From positions 620,001 to 684,000 of the forward strand of contig NZ_CP016948.1 of the NCBI RefSeq assembly GCF_001642805.2: 64,000 bases of DNA, read 5' to 3'. Shown here piece after piece: positions 10,678 to 18,967 of this stretch. The translations under genes were made by a program, and so were the position numbers. The notes below the pieces were generated by a model, which had not been told where the DNA came from, ran no database searches, and worked only from the letters and a program-made list of their open reading frames with translations. The stretch's first letter is position 1. Every line of letters starts with the position of its first letter. The stretch comes from Serratia surfactantfaciens (GTDB lineage Bacteria > Pseudomonadota > Gammaproteobacteria > Enterobacterales > Enterobacteriaceae).

Positions 10678-11901
10678 TTGGTAAAGGCAACTGAGCAAAA
10701 CGATAAGCTGAACCGCGCCGTTATTGTTTCGGTCGTTCTGCACTTCATATTGATTGCCCTGCTGATTTGGGGATCGCTGCAGGAAAAGGTCGACATGGGC
10801 GCCGGCGGCGGTGGCGATGGCACCGTGGTGGGTGCGGTGATGGTCGATCCCGGCGCGGTGGTGGAGCAGTACAACCGCCAGCAGCAGCAGAGCAACGATG
10901 CGCAGCGTGCCGAAAAGCAGCGCCAGAAAAAAGCGGAGCAACAGGCCGAAGAGCTTCAGCAGAAGCAGGCGGAGCAACAGCAGCGCCTGAAAGAGCTGGA
11001 GAAAGAGCGTTTGGCGGCGCAGGAGAAAGCCGCGCAGGACGCCAAGGCGCAGGCTGAACAACAGCAGAAGGCGGCGGAGCAGCAGAAACAGGCTGCCGAG
11101 CAGCAAAAAGCGGCGGAAGCCGCCGCAGCCAAGGCCAAAGAGCAACAGAAGGTTGCCGAAGCCGCCGCCGCCAAGGCGAAAGCCGAAGCGGAAAAGATAG
11201 CGAAGGCGCAGGCGGACGCGCAGAAGAAAGCTGAAGCGGAAGCCAAGAAAGAAGCGGCCGCCGCTGCCGCCGCCAAGAAACAGGCGGAAGAGGCGAAGAA
11301 AGCCGCGGCCGCCGCCGCAGAGCAAAAAGCCGCAGAGGCCGCAGAGAAGAAAGCGGCCGCTGAAGCCGAGAAAAAAGCCGCAGCGGAAGCCGAGAAGAAG
11401 GCCGCCGCCGAGGCAGAGAAGAAAGCTGCGGCCGAGAAAGCGGCAGCCGCCAAAAAAGCCGCTGCGGACGCCAAGAAGAAGGCTGCCGCTGAGGCTGCGA
11501 AACAATCGGAGGAAGTTAGCGATCTGTTTGGCGGCCTGGCGGACGGCAAGAACGCGCCGAAGGGCGGCGGTGCCAAATCGAAAGGTGATGGTAAACCGGC
11601 CGGGCAGGGCAATGCCAAGGCGGCAGGCGCCAACGGGGCGGATATCAACGGTTATATTGGGCAGGTTAAAAGCGCGATTGAAAGCAAGTTCTATGACGCC
11701 AGTTCATTCGCCGGCAAAACCTGTGACCTGCGTATCAAGCTGGCGCCGGACGGCCTGCTGATAAGCGTACAAGCGGCAGGGGGCGATCCGGCATTGTGTC
11801 AGGCCGCGGTATCTGCCGCCAAGTTGGCGCATATACCGAAGCCGCCGAGCGATGCCGTTTATCAGCATGTTAAGAATGCTACCCTTGAATTCAAACCTTA
11901 A
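10678..11901 (+). CDS. tolA: Tol-Pal system tether protein TolA
   Basis: 407 residues. Domain I is a single membrane helix with the SHLS-like region (VSVVLHFILIALLIW, ~14-30). Domain II is a very long Ala/Lys/Glu/Gln helical region (~60-280) rich in EKKAAAEA repeats. Domain III (~305-407) is the globular part that binds TolB/Pal and phage or colicins (GYIGQVKSAIESKFYD, CDLRIKLAPDGLL). The start appears to be TTG followed by GTA (MVKATEQNDKLNRA), because the homologous N-terminus begins there and no ATG fits; this would lower translation relative to tolQR. An 81-base gap separates it from tolR. Confidence 0.96.
   Translation: MVKATEQNDKLNRAVIVSVVLHFILIALLIWGSLQEKVDMGAGGGGDGTVVGAVMVDPGAVVEQYNRQQQQSNDAQRAEKQRQKKAEQQAEELQQKQAEQQQRLKELEKERLAAQEKAAQDAKAQAEQQQKAAEQQKQAAEQQKAAEAAAAKAKEQQKVAEAAAAKAKAEAEKIAKAQADAQKKAEAEAKKEAAAAAAAKKQAEEAKKAAAAAAEQKAAEAAEKKAAAEAEKKAAAEAEKKAAAEAEKKAAAEKAAAAKKAAADAKKKAAAEAAKQSEEVSDLFGGLADGKNAPKGGGAKSKGDGKPAGQGNAKAAGANGADINGYIGQVKSAIESKFYDASSFAGKTCDLRIKLAPDGLLISVQAAGGDPALCQAAVSAAKLAHIPKPPSDAVYQHVKNATLEFKP
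11344..11439 (+). repeat. Four 24-base tandem repeats inside tolA
   Basis: Units 11344-11367, 11368-11391, 11392-11415 and 11416-11439 each encode EKKAAAEA or a close variant. Third positions differ between units, so the protein repeat is conserved more strictly than the DNA. This coiled helical region spans the periplasm. Confidence 0.85.
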
Positions 11902-12037
11902 TAATGGTTGTTTGAGCTGAGTGATATCACAGGGATGTACTAAGGTAACCAACAGGGATTATGTAGTTTTACGTGAGTTGGTTTGTTAAAATTCTGCTAA
12001 TTTATCGCAGGCATCCCGCCTGGATAAGGGAGATGAG

Positions 12038-13330
12038 ATGAAGCAGGCATTTCGAGTAGCGCTAGGTTTTTTAATTCTGTGGGCGTCCGTGCTGCACGCG
12101 GAAGTTCGCATTGAAATCACCCAAGGGGTCGACTCCGCTCGCCCGATTGGCGTGGTGCCGTTTAAATGGGCGGGCCCAGGCACGCCGCCGGAAGATATCG
12201 GCAAGATTGTCGGTGCGGATCTGCGCAACAGCGGCAAATTCAACCCGATCGACGTGGCGCGTATGCCGCAGCAACCGACCTCCGCGTCTGAAGTGACGCC
12301 GGCGGCCTGGACTGCATTAGGCATCGACGCCGTGGTTGTCGGCCAGGTTCAACCTGGTGCCGACGGCAGCTACCTGATCTCCTACCAGCTGGTGGACACC
12401 TCGGGTTCGCCGGGCACCGTATTGGCGCAGAATCAGTATAAAGTGACCAAACAGTGGTTGCGTTATTCTGCTCATACCGCCAGCGATGAAGTGTTCGAGA
12501 AGCTGACCGGCATCAAGGGCGCATTCCGTACCCGTATCGCCTATGTCGTACAGACCAACGGCGGGAAATTCCCGTACGAGCTGCGCGTAGCGGATTACGA
12601 CGGTTACAACCAGTTCACGGTGCACCGTTCGCCTGAGCCGCTGATGTCACCGGCCTGGTCGCCGGACGGCAGCAAACTGGCTTACGTGACCTTCGAGAGC
12701 GGCCGTTCCGCGCTGGTGGTGCAGACCTTGGCTAACGGCGCTATCCGCCAGATCGCTTCGTTCCCGCGCCACAACGGTGCGCCGGCGTTCTCGCCGGACG
12801 GCAGCAAGCTGGCTTTCGCGTTGTCCAAGAGCGGCAGCCTGAATCTGTATGTGATGAACCTCGGCTCCGGCCAGATCACGCAGCTGACCGATGGCCGCAA
12901 CAACAACACCGAACCGACCTGGTTCCCGGATGGCCAGTCTCTGGCGTTTACCTCCGACCAGGGCGGGCGTCCGCAGATTTATAAAATCAGCGCCAGCGGC
13001 GGTGCCGCACAGCGTCTGACGTGGGAAGGCTCTCAGAACCAGGATTCTGAAGTCAGCTCCGATGGTAAATTCCTGGTGATGGTGAGCACCAACAGTGGTG
13101 CACAACACATCGCCAAACAAGATCTTGGATCGGGCGCCGTTCAGGTTTTGACCGGCACCTTCCTGGATGAAACGCCTAGTATTGCGCCAAACGGCACCAT
13201 GGTGATCTATAGCTCCACGCAAGGTATGGGCTCCGTGTTGCAGTTGGTGTCAACTGATGGGCGTTTCAAAGCGCGTCTTCCGGCAACTGATGGACAGGTC
13301 AAATTCCCTGCCTGGTCGCCGTATCTGTGA
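12038..13330 (+). CDS. tolB: Tol-Pal system beta-propeller protein TolB
   Basis: 430 residues with a signal peptide ([21 protein letters not shown]). The N-terminal domain (~22-165) is followed by a six-bladed beta-propeller with WD40-like TolB repeats, visible as the recurring [26 protein letters not shown] and [13 protein letters not shown]. It is periplasmic and links TolA with the lipoprotein Pal. Confidence 0.98.
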   Translation: MKQAFRVALGFLILWASVLHAEVRIEITQGVDSARPIGVVPFKWAGPGTPPEDIGKIVGADLRNSGKFNPIDVARMPQQPTSASEVTPAAWTALGIDAVVVGQVQPGADGSYLISYQLVDTSGSPGTVLAQNQYKVTKQWLRYSAHTASDEVFEKLTGIKGAFRTRIAYVVQTNGGKFPYELRVADYDGYNQFTVHRSPEPLMSPAWSPDGSKLAYVTFESGRSALVVQTLANGAIRQIASFPRHNGAPAFSPDGSKLAFALSKSGSLNLYVMNLGSGQITQLTDGRNNNTEPTWFPDGQSLAFTSDQGGRPQIYKISASGGAAQRLTWEGSQNQDSEVSSDGKFLVMVSTNSGAQHIAKQDLGSGAVQVLTGTFLDETPSIAPNGTMVIYSSTQGMGSVLQLVSTDGRFKARLPATDGQVKFPAWSPYL

Positions 13331-13374
13331 TGCATGTGTAAATATGTATGGCAAACTATAAAAGGATCAAAGAA

Positions 13375-13884
13375 ATGCAACTGAACAAAGTGCTGAAAGG
13401 GCTTCTGCTGGCACTGCCAGTTCTGGCTGTAGCAGCTTGTAGTTCTAACAAAAGCGCAAACAACGACCAATCTGGTATGGGCGCTGGCACTGGTATGGAA
13501 AACGGCAGCAGCAACCTGTCTTCCGAAGAACAAGCTCGTCTGCAGATGCAAGAACTGCAGAAGAACAACATCGTTTACTTCGGTCTGGACAAGTATGACG
13601 TAAGCTCCGAATTCGCTCAGATGCTGGACGCGCACGCTGCATTCCTGCGTAACAACCCGTCTTACAAAGTGACCGTTGAAGGCCACGCTGACGAACGCGG
13701 CACGCCGGAATACAACATCGCTCTGGGTGAGCGCCGTGCTAACGCCGTTAAAATGTACCTGCAAGGTAAAGGCGTTTCCGCTGACCAGATCTCTATCGTT
13801 TCTTACGGTAAAGAAAAACCAGCAGTACTGGGCCACGACGAAGCGGCTTATGCTAAAAACCGTCGTGCCGTTCTGGTTTACTAA
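13375..13884 (+). CDS. pal: Peptidoglycan-associated lipoprotein Pal
   Basis: 169 residues from the ATG at 13375 ([12 protein letters not shown]), preferred over an upstream in-frame ATG because it yields a normal lipoprotein signal with lipobox LAVAAC (lipidated Cys ~22). The C-terminal OmpA-like domain binds peptidoglycan ([22 protein letters not shown]). Outer-membrane anchor of the Tol-Pal system. Confidence 0.98.
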   Translation: MQLNKVLKGLLLALPVLAVAACSSNKSANNDQSGMGAGTGMENGSSNLSSEEQARLQMQELQKNNIVYFGLDKYDVSSEFAQMLDAHAAFLRNNPSYKVTVEGHADERGTPEYNIALGERRANAVKMYLQGKGVSADQISIVSYGKEKPAVLGHDEAAYAKNRRAVLVY

Positions 13885-13893
13885 GAGAATCGC

Positions 13894-14688
13894 ATGAACA
13901 GTAACTTCAGACGTCACCTGTTGAGTCTGTCGTTACTGGTTGGCGTAGCGGCCCCCTGGGCCGCTACTGCCCAAGCGCCAATCAGTAATGTCGGCTCCGG
14001 CTCGGTCGAAGACCGCGTCACTTCACTTGAGCGTATCAGCAATGCTCAAGGCCAGCTTTTAAACCAACTCCAGCAACAACTCTCTGATAACCAACGCGAC
14101 ATTGATTCTCTCCGTGGGCAAATCCAGGAAAGCCAGTATCAGTTGAATCAGGTCGTTGAACGCCAGAAGCAAATCTATCAACAGATGGATAGCCTCGGCC
14201 AGAGCGGCGCTCAGAGCGCCTCTGCGGCGGCGGGCGCTGCCAGTGGGGCAGCCGCAGGCGCATCTTCCGATGCGGGCGGCAGCACGCCTGCGGCCGCTTC
14301 TGCGACGCCGAGCGGTGGTGATGAGAACAGCGACTACAACGCCGCTGTTTCTCTGGCGCTGGAAAAAAAACAGTATGACCAGGCGATTTCCGCCTTTCAG
14401 TCCTTCGTAAAACAGTACCCGAAGTCTACCTATCAGCCCAACGCCAACTATTGGCTGGGTCAGTTGTTCTACAACAAGGGTAAAAAAGACGACGCGGCCT
14501 ACTATTTTGCGGTGGTGGTGAAGAATTACGCTAAATCACCGAAGGCGCCGGACGCCATGTACAAGGTGGGTATCATCATGCAGGAGAAAGGGCAGGCCGA
14601 TAAAGCCAAAGCCGTGTTCCAGCAGGTGATTAAACAATACCCAACCAGTGCGGCGGCCAAACAGGCGAAAAGTCGCGTAGGCGGTTAA
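13894..14688 (+). CDS. cpoB: Cell division coordinator CpoB
   Basis: 264 residues with a signal peptide ending near ATAQA. A coiled-coil N-terminal domain (~35-105) is followed by a low-complexity Ala/Ser/Gly linker (~107-145) and three C-terminal TPR repeats (~147-262). CpoB links PBP1B activity to Tol-Pal during outer-membrane constriction. It is the last gene of the tol-pal cluster, nine bases after pal. Confidence 0.96.
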   Translation: MNSNFRRHLLSLSLLVGVAAPWAATAQAPISNVGSGSVEDRVTSLERISNAQGQLLNQLQQQLSDNQRDIDSLRGQIQESQYQLNQVVERQKQIYQQMDSLGQSGAQSASAAAGAASGAAAGASSDAGGSTPAAASATPSGGDENSDYNAAVSLALEKKQYDQAISAFQSFVKQYPKSTYQPNANYWLGQLFYNKGKKDDAAYYFAVVVKNYAKSPKAPDAMYKVGIIMQEKGQADKAKAVFQQVIKQYPTSAAAKQAKSRVGG

Positions 14689-14701
14689 TAGTCAGAAAAA
14701 T

Positions 14702-14740
14702 GAGCCCAGAAGTTAGTCGATTTGACCGATTTCTGGGCTC
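14702..14740 (+). terminator. Hairpin ending the tol-pal unit
   Basis: GAGCCCAGAA (14702-14711) pairs with TTCTGGGCTC (14731-14740), 13 bases after the cpoB stop. Ten-base stem, but no T-run follows, so termination may be partial or the hairpin may protect the 3' end. Confidence 0.6.
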
Positions 14741-14787
14741 ATTCGCGTGAAGAACAAGCAGTTGAACGCATCAGTAAAAAATTTAGG

Positions 14788-14816
14788 TTGCGCTGCCAAG
14801 ATAAATTAGTAATATA
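14788..14816 (+). promoter_or_regulatory. Candidate promoter of the Lys/Val tRNA cluster
   Basis: TTGCGC (14788-14793), 16-base spacer, TAATAT (14810-14815), then a GC-rich stretch (GCCGCCGTTGCC). A GC-rich discriminator is typical of stringently controlled stable-RNA promoters. The first tRNA starts about 50 bases downstream. Confidence 0.5.
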
Positions 14817-14866
14817 TGCCGCCGTTGCCAAGACATCTTGCAAGATGTTAAAGCGGCAGGGAAATT

Positions 14867-14942
14867 GGGTCGTTAGCTCAGTTGGTAGAGCAGTTGACTT
14901 TTAATCAATTGGTCGCAGGTTCGAATCCTGCACGACCCACCA
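14867..14942 (+). tRNA. lysT: tRNA-Lys (anticodon TTT), copy 1
   Basis: 76 bases including encoded CCA. Cloverleaf elements are visible: acceptor GGGTCGT/ACGACCC, D-loop AGCTCAGTTGGTAGAGC, anticodon loop CTTTTAA and T-loop GGTTCGAATCC. All four Lys copies in the window are identical. Confidence 0.98.
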
Positions 14943-14971
14943 ATTTCTGAAGTAGCAGTAACCACAACAGT

Positions 14972-15047
14972 GGGTGATTAGCTCAGTTGGTAGAGCATCT
15001 CCTTTACACGGAGGGGGTCGGCGGTTCGAGCCCGTCATCACCCACCA
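14972..15047 (+). tRNA. valT: tRNA-Val (anticodon TAC), copy 1
   Basis: 76 bases with encoded CCA. Acceptor GGGTGAT/ATCACCC, anticodon loop TTTACAC, T-loop GGTTCGAGCCC. Identical to the second Val copy at 15681. Confidence 0.98.
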
Positions 15048-15054
15048 CTGTTAT

Positions 15055-15130
15055 GGGTCGTTAGCTCAGTTGGTAGAGCAGTTGACTTTTAATCAATTGG
15101 TCGCAGGTTCGAATCCTGCACGACCCACCA
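15055..15130 (+). tRNA. tRNA-Lys (anticodon TTT), copy 2
   Basis: 76 bases, identical to copy 1, only seven bases after tRNA-Val, so both come from one precursor. It is followed by a spacer repeat that copies its 3' end. Confidence 0.98.
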
Positions 15131-15285
15131 TTCTTCGAGAATGGCTGCGATAGAGAATCGTAAAGGATGAGAACCGTAAAGGTTCGAGTCTCGCGAAGCG
15201 AGACAACATCACTCCGGTGATGGCCCGCAAGGGCGAGGCCAAAGGCCGAGTTATCCTGCACGACCCACCATTCTTCGAGAATGGC
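15113..15285 (+). repeat. tRNA-spacer repeat A with duplicated tRNA-Lys 3' end
   Basis: The 33 bases at 15113-15145 (the last 18 bases of tRNA-Lys copy 2 plus 15 of flank) recur exactly at 15253-15285, 140 bases on. Between them lies a core (15165-15252) that can fold into short hairpins (for example TCTCGC/GCGAGA, CATCAC/GTGATG, GCCC/GGGC, GGCC/GGCC). AGGATGA at its left end can pair with TTATCCT at its right, closing the structure directly before a CCA end. A second copy lies after tRNA-Lys copy 3. The layout recalls the tRNA 3'-end repeats downstream of E. coli tyrT. Confidence 0.9.
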
Positions 15286-15312
15286 AGCTTCAGAATCGGT
15301 TTGATGTGGCAA

Positions 15313-15363
15313 AGTAAAGGTCCGAGTCGAGTACCCGTCGAGTTGTCCTGAACCTCCCCATCC
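15313..15363 (+). repeat. Probable decayed third spacer repeat
   Basis: GGTCCGAGTCGAG, then CGTCGAGTTGTCCTG and CCTCCCCATCC, mirrors the order of elements in repeats A and B (GGTTCGAG, GAGTTATCCTGCACGACCCACCA) with many substitutions. Read as a degenerate copy; no other annotation explains it. Confidence 0.5.
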
Positions 15364-15423
15364 TTGTTTTCCGCGAGTCGGTTTTTTGTAACCTATTCGC
15401 CATCAGCAGTAAACCACATCAGT

Positions 15424-15499
15424 GGGTCGTTAGCTCAGTTGGTAGAGCAGTTGACTTTTAATCAATTGGTCGCAGGTTCGAATCCTGCACGACCCACCA
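15424..15499 (+). tRNA. tRNA-Lys (anticodon TTT), copy 3
   Basis: 76 bases, identical to copy 1, CCA encoded. Stands alone between two spacer repeats. Confidence 0.98.
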
Positions 15500-15652
15500 C
15501 TCTTTAATAGAGTAAGGTGTTAAATCGTCAGGATGAGAACCTTAGAGGTTCGAGCCTCGCAAAGCGAGACAACATCACTCCGGTGATGGCCCGAAGGGCG
15601 AGGCCAAAGGCCGAGTTATCCTGCACGACCCACCACTCTTTAATAGAGTAAG
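15482..15652 (+). repeat. tRNA-spacer repeat B with duplicated tRNA-Lys 3' end
   Basis: The 35 bases at 15482-15516 (18 bases of the tRNA-Lys copy 3 end plus 17 of flank) recur exactly at 15618-15652, an offset of 136. The core 15531-15617 differs from the repeat A core at only a few positions and keeps the same hairpins. The flanks (CTCTTTAATAGAG) differ from those of repeat A, so each unit was duplicated together with its own local flank. Confidence 0.9.
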
Positions 15653-15680
15653 ATGTGAAAAATAGCAGTACTACAGCAGT

Positions 15681-15756
15681 GGGTGATTAGCTCAGTTGGT
15701 AGAGCATCTCCTTTACACGGAGGGGGTCGGCGGTTCGAGCCCGTCATCACCCACCA
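15681..15756 (+). tRNA. tRNA-Val (anticodon TAC), copy 2
   Basis: 76 bases, identical to the copy at 14972, CCA encoded; six bases before the last tRNA-Lys. Confidence 0.98.
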
Positions 15757-15762
15757 CACTGC

Positions 15763-15838
15763 GGGTCGTTAGCTCAGTTGGTAGAGCAGTTGACTTTTAA
15801 TCAATTGGTCGCAGGTTCGAATCCTGCACGACCCACCA
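15763..15838 (+). tRNA. tRNA-Lys (anticodon TTT), copy 4
   Basis: 76 bases, identical to the other Lys copies. Last gene of the cluster, followed at once by a terminator. Confidence 0.98.
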
Positions 15839-15845
15839 ATTCAGG

Positions 15846-15870
15846 AAAAAGCGCCTTTTGGCGCTTTTTT
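15846..15870 (+). terminator. Terminator of the tRNA cluster
   Basis: AAAAAGCGCC, loop TTTT, GGCGC, then six T. Located eight bases after the last tRNA. Confidence 0.9.
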
Positions 15871-16080
15871 CGCATCTGTAATCCCGCACCCGAATCTTCT
15901 GCTTTCTCGTTTCAACACCGCAACGTTCTGCATCTCGTCCTTCTCTGAACGCTATACGTTCTCACCGGGGCATTATCTGCAGCGATTTGCGTGGTCAACG
16001 TCTATGTTTTTTAATCCATTAAACACTGAGTGCGCAAATATGAAAATATCAGCGGACTTTTCGCGCGACTTTAGGTATTT
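15871..16080 (+). other. Spacer between tRNA terminator and nadA control site
   Basis: No gene, repeat or hairpin seen. With the operator at 16081 and the leader up to 16161 it forms the upstream region of nadA. Confidence 0.5.
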
Positions 16081-16098
16081 TGTTTAGTATATAAAACT
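16081..16098 (+). promoter_or_regulatory. Candidate NadR operator of nadA-pnuC
   Basis: TGTTTA-GTATAT-AAAACT, against the known NadR pattern TGTTTA-N6-TAAACA: left half perfect, right half partial. It overlaps an AT-rich promoter-like stretch about 65 bases before nadA. nadA and pnuC are NadR targets in relatives, which supports the assignment. Confidence 0.5.
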
Positions 16099-16161
16099 AA
16101 GGGCGTTGCGGCAGGGAGATATTCACGCGGCAGGCGCCTAGCCTAGCATGAGATTGCAGCG

Positions 16162-17223
16162 ATGAGTGAAATGTTTGATGTCAACGCGGCGGTGTATCCC
16201 TTCCCGCCGAAACCGGTACCGCTGGACGTAGCGGAAAAAGCCTTTTATCGCGAGAAGATCAAAACCCTGCTCAAGCAGCGCAACGCGGTAATGGTCGCCC
16301 ATTATTATACCGACCCGGAAATTCAGGCGCTGGCGGAAGAAACCGGCGGCTGCGTGGCGGACTCTCTGGAAATGGCGCGCTTCGGCAGCGCCCATCCGGC
16401 TTCCACGCTGTTGGTGGCCGGCGTGCGTTTCATGGGGGAAACCGCCAAGATCCTCAGCCCGGAAAAGCAGGTGCTGATGCCGACCCTGTTTGCCGAATGC
16501 TCGCTGGACTTGGGCTGCCCAGAAGAAGAGTTCCATGCGTTTTGCGACAGTCATCCCGATCGCACCGTGGTGGTCTATGCGAACACCTCGGCGGCGGTCA
16601 AAGCGCGCGCCGACTGGGTGGTGACCTCCAGTATCGCCGTCGAACTGATCGAGCATCTGGATAGCCTGGGCGAGAAGATCATCTGGGCGCCGGATCGCCA
16701 TCTCGGCAGCTATGTGCAAAAGCAGACCGGCGCCGACGTGTTGTGCTGGCAAGGCGCTTGCATTGTCCATGACGAGTTTAAGACCCAGGCGCTGCGGCGC
16801 ATGAAGGCGCTCTATCCGCAGGCGGCCATCCTGGTGCATCCCGAATCGCCTCAGGCGGTGGTCGAGCTGGCGGATGCGGTGGGATCGACCAGCCAGTTGA
16901 TTCAGGCGGCGAAAACATTGCCGCATCAACAGCTGATCGTCGCCACCGATCGCGGTATCTTCTATAAGATGCAGCAGGCCTGTCCGGATAAGGAGCTATT
17001 CGAGGCACCGACCGCCGGAGAAGGCGCGACCTGCCGCAGCTGCGCACATTGCCCGTGGATGGCGATGAATGGCCTGAAGGCGATTGCCGAAGGGTTGGAG
17101 CAGGGGGGCGCACAGCATGAGATCCACGTGGCCGCCGCGCTGCGTGAAAAGGCGCTGGTGCCGCTGAACCGCATGCTGGATTTCGCCGCTCAGCTTAAGA
17201 TGCAGGTTAAAGGCAACGCTTAA
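16162..17223 (+). CDS. nadA: Quinolinate synthase A
   Basis: 353 residues. Condenses iminoaspartate with dihydroxyacetone phosphate to quinolinate in NAD synthesis. The [4Fe-4S]-binding cysteines are present in the expected regions ([10 protein letters not shown] ~115, [10 protein letters not shown] ~200 and the C-terminal CRSCAHCPW ~293-301). HYYTDPEIQ near residue 47 is the family signature. pnuC follows 20 bases downstream and is probably co-transcribed. Confidence 0.97.
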   Translation: MSEMFDVNAAVYPFPPKPVPLDVAEKAFYREKIKTLLKQRNAVMVAHYYTDPEIQALAEETGGCVADSLEMARFGSAHPASTLLVAGVRFMGETAKILSPEKQVLMPTLFAECSLDLGCPEEEFHAFCDSHPDRTVVVYANTSAAVKARADWVVTSSIAVELIEHLDSLGEKIIWAPDRHLGSYVQKQTGADVLCWQGACIVHDEFKTQALRRMKALYPQAAILVHPESPQAVVELADAVGSTSQLIQAAKTLPHQQLIVATDRGIFYKMQQACPDKELFEAPTAGEGATCRSCAHCPWMAMNGLKAIAEGLEQGGAQHEIHVAAALREKALVPLNRMLDFAAQLKMQVKGNA

Positions 17224-17243
17224 CCGTTTAAAAGGATGACCTC

Positions 17244-17969
17244 ATGAGCTTCTTCAGTACCAGCAATATTCTGGTGCATATTCCGCTTGGCGCAGGCGGT
17301 TACGATCTGTCGTGGATCGAAGCCATCGGCACGCTGTTCGGATTGCTGTGCATCTGGTACGCCAGCAAGGAAAAGATCATCAACTACCTGTTCGGTCTGA
17401 TCAACGTCACGCTGTTCGCGGTGATTTTCTTCCAGATCCAGCTGTACGCCAGCCTGCTGCTGCAGCTGTTTTTCTTCGGCGCCAATATTTACGGTTGGTA
17501 TGCCTGGAGCCGCCAAACCCAGGATAACCAGGCCGAGCTGCAGATCCGTTGGTTGCCGCTGCCGAAAGCGTTGGCCTGGGCGGCGATTTGCGTCATCGGC
17601 ATCGGCCTGATGACCTTCAACATTGACCGCGTGTTCGCCTGGCTGACGCAGATTGCGGTGGCGGTGATGCAAGGGCTGGGGCTGAACGTACAGATGCCTG
17701 AGCTGCAACCGGATGCGTTCCCGTTCTGGGATTCGGCAATGATGGTGCTGTCCATCGTGGCGATGATCCTGATGACGCGCAAGTATGTAGAAAACTGGCT
17801 GCTGTGGGTGGTTATCGATGTCATCAGCGTGGCGATTTTCGCCTACCAGGGCGTGTACGCGATGGCGCTCGAGTATGTCATTCTGACGCTGATCGCCCTG
17901 AACGGCTCCTGGCTGTGGATCAAGAGTGCCGGGCGCAACCATTCCAATCCGTTGTCTTCCGCTCCCTGA
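17244..17969 (+). CDS. pnuC: Nicotinamide riboside transporter PnuC
   Basis: 241 residues, about seven membrane helices. Family motifs are visible (WIEAIGTLFGLLCIWYASKE, NIYGWYAW, WLLWVVIDVISVAIFAYQG). PnuC takes up nicotinamide riboside by facilitated diffusion; with nadA it makes a small NAD-supply operon. Confidence 0.96.
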   Translation: MSFFSTSNILVHIPLGAGGYDLSWIEAIGTLFGLLCIWYASKEKIINYLFGLINVTLFAVIFFQIQLYASLLLQLFFFGANIYGWYAWSRQTQDNQAELQIRWLPLPKALAWAAICVIGIGLMTFNIDRVFAWLTQIAVAVMQGLGLNVQMPELQPDAFPFWDSAMMVLSIVAMILMTRKYVENWLLWVVIDVISVAIFAYQGVYAMALEYVILTLIALNGSWLWIKSAGRNHSNPLSSAP

Positions 17970-17975
17970 CAACGC

Positions 17976-18000
17976 AGAGGGCGCCGTGATGGCGCCCTCT
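17976..18000. terminator. Shared terminator between pnuC and zitB
   Basis: AGAGGGCGCC, loop GTGAT, GGCGCCCTCT. Ten-base perfect stem between convergent genes; serves both directions. Confidence 0.75.
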
Positions 18001-18004
18001 TGGT

Positions 18005-18967
18005 TTAATGGCGATGTCCCAGGTGGGAGTGCGCTTCGGCATGTGAGTGTTCACTCGGCTCCGGCGCCCGGTTGATGCCGCAGTCCGGCGTCTCGCAGTG
18101 CCGGTATTCCATCTGAATGGTCACGTGGCCAATCTTGTAGTGCTCCAACAGATAAGCCTGAATGCGTTGCAACAGCCCATCGTGGTCATGCGGCGGGATC
18201 ACCTGTGCATGCAACGTCATCAGCTTCTGTTCGCCGATCTGCCAGACGTGCACGTGATGGATGTTGCGCACTTCCGGGATGTTCAGGCACAGATCTTTTT
18301 GCAGCTTGGCGATATCGACTTCCTGCGGCGTGCCTTCCAGCAGCTCGTGGAAGCTTTCCTTCAGCAGCCGCCAGGCGCTGCGCAGCACCAGACAGGAGAC
18401 CAGCACCGACAGGATCGGGTCAATCGGCGTCCAGCCGGTGGCGAGAATAACGATGGCGGCGGCGATGGCGCCCACCGAGCCGAGCAGATCGCCCAGCACA
18501 TGCAGCGCGGCGGCGCGCACGTTGATGTTCTTCTCTTCGCTGCCGCGATGCAGCAGCCAGAAGGCGAACAGGTTAGCCAGCAGCCCCGCTATGGCGATGA
18601 TCAGCATCGGGGTACCCATCACCGGCTGCGGTTCAAAGAAACGCTGTATCGCTTCCCACAGGATGAATACCACGATCACCAGCAGCGCCGCGGCGTTGAG
18701 GAAGGCCGCCAGCGTAGTCAGACGCAGATAACCGAAGGTGTGGCGCGCGTTGGGTTTGCGTTGGGAGAAGTGCACCGCCATCAGTGCCACCAGCAGCGCG
18801 GCGGCATCGGTCAGCATGTGGCCGGCGTCGGCCAACAGCGCCAGCGAGCCCGACCAGAGACCGCCAATCACTTCGGCCACCATAAAGACGGCGGTGACTA
18901 AAAAAGCGGTCAGTAGGCGTTTACTATTACTGTCTTTCGGCAGGTGTTGGTGTGGAGTGTCCGACAT
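18005..18967 (-). CDS. zitB: Zinc exporter of the cation diffusion facilitator family
   Basis: 320 residues, six membrane helices followed by a cytoplasmic domain. The zinc-site motif of helix 2 ([19 protein letters not shown]) and the matching [12 protein letters not shown] of helix 5 are intact, and the tail is His-rich ([16 protein letters not shown]). It exports Zn2+ against protons. The start codon overlaps the stop of the upstream sensor kinase (TAATG), so it is probably translated in the same operon. Confidence 0.93.
   Translation of the reverse strand: MSDTPHQHLPKDSNSKRLLTAFLVTAVFMVAEVIGGLWSGSLALLADAGHMLTDAAALLVALMAVHFSQRKPNARHTFGYLRLTTLAAFLNAAALLVIVVFILWEAIQRFFEPQPVMGTPMLIIAIAGLLANLFAFWLLHRGSEEKNINVRAAALHVLGDLLGSVGAIAAAIVILATGWTPIDPILSVLVSCLVLRSAWRLLKESFHELLEGTPQEVDIAKLQKDLCLNIPEVRNIHHVHVWQIGEQKLMTLHAQVIPPHDHDGLLQRIQAYLLEHYKIGHVTIQMEYRHCETPDCGINRAPEPSEHSHAEAHSHLGHRH

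Noticed and set aside
14722..14904. Small forward open frame running into tRNA-Lys copy 1
   Set aside because: Overlaps the terminator hairpin, the tRNA promoter and the tRNA itself.
15113..15652. Possible CRISPR array in the tRNA region
   Set aside because: Repeats are tRNA genes and tRNA-derived spacers of unequal length; no 25-40 base repeat with unique spacers and no cas genes.
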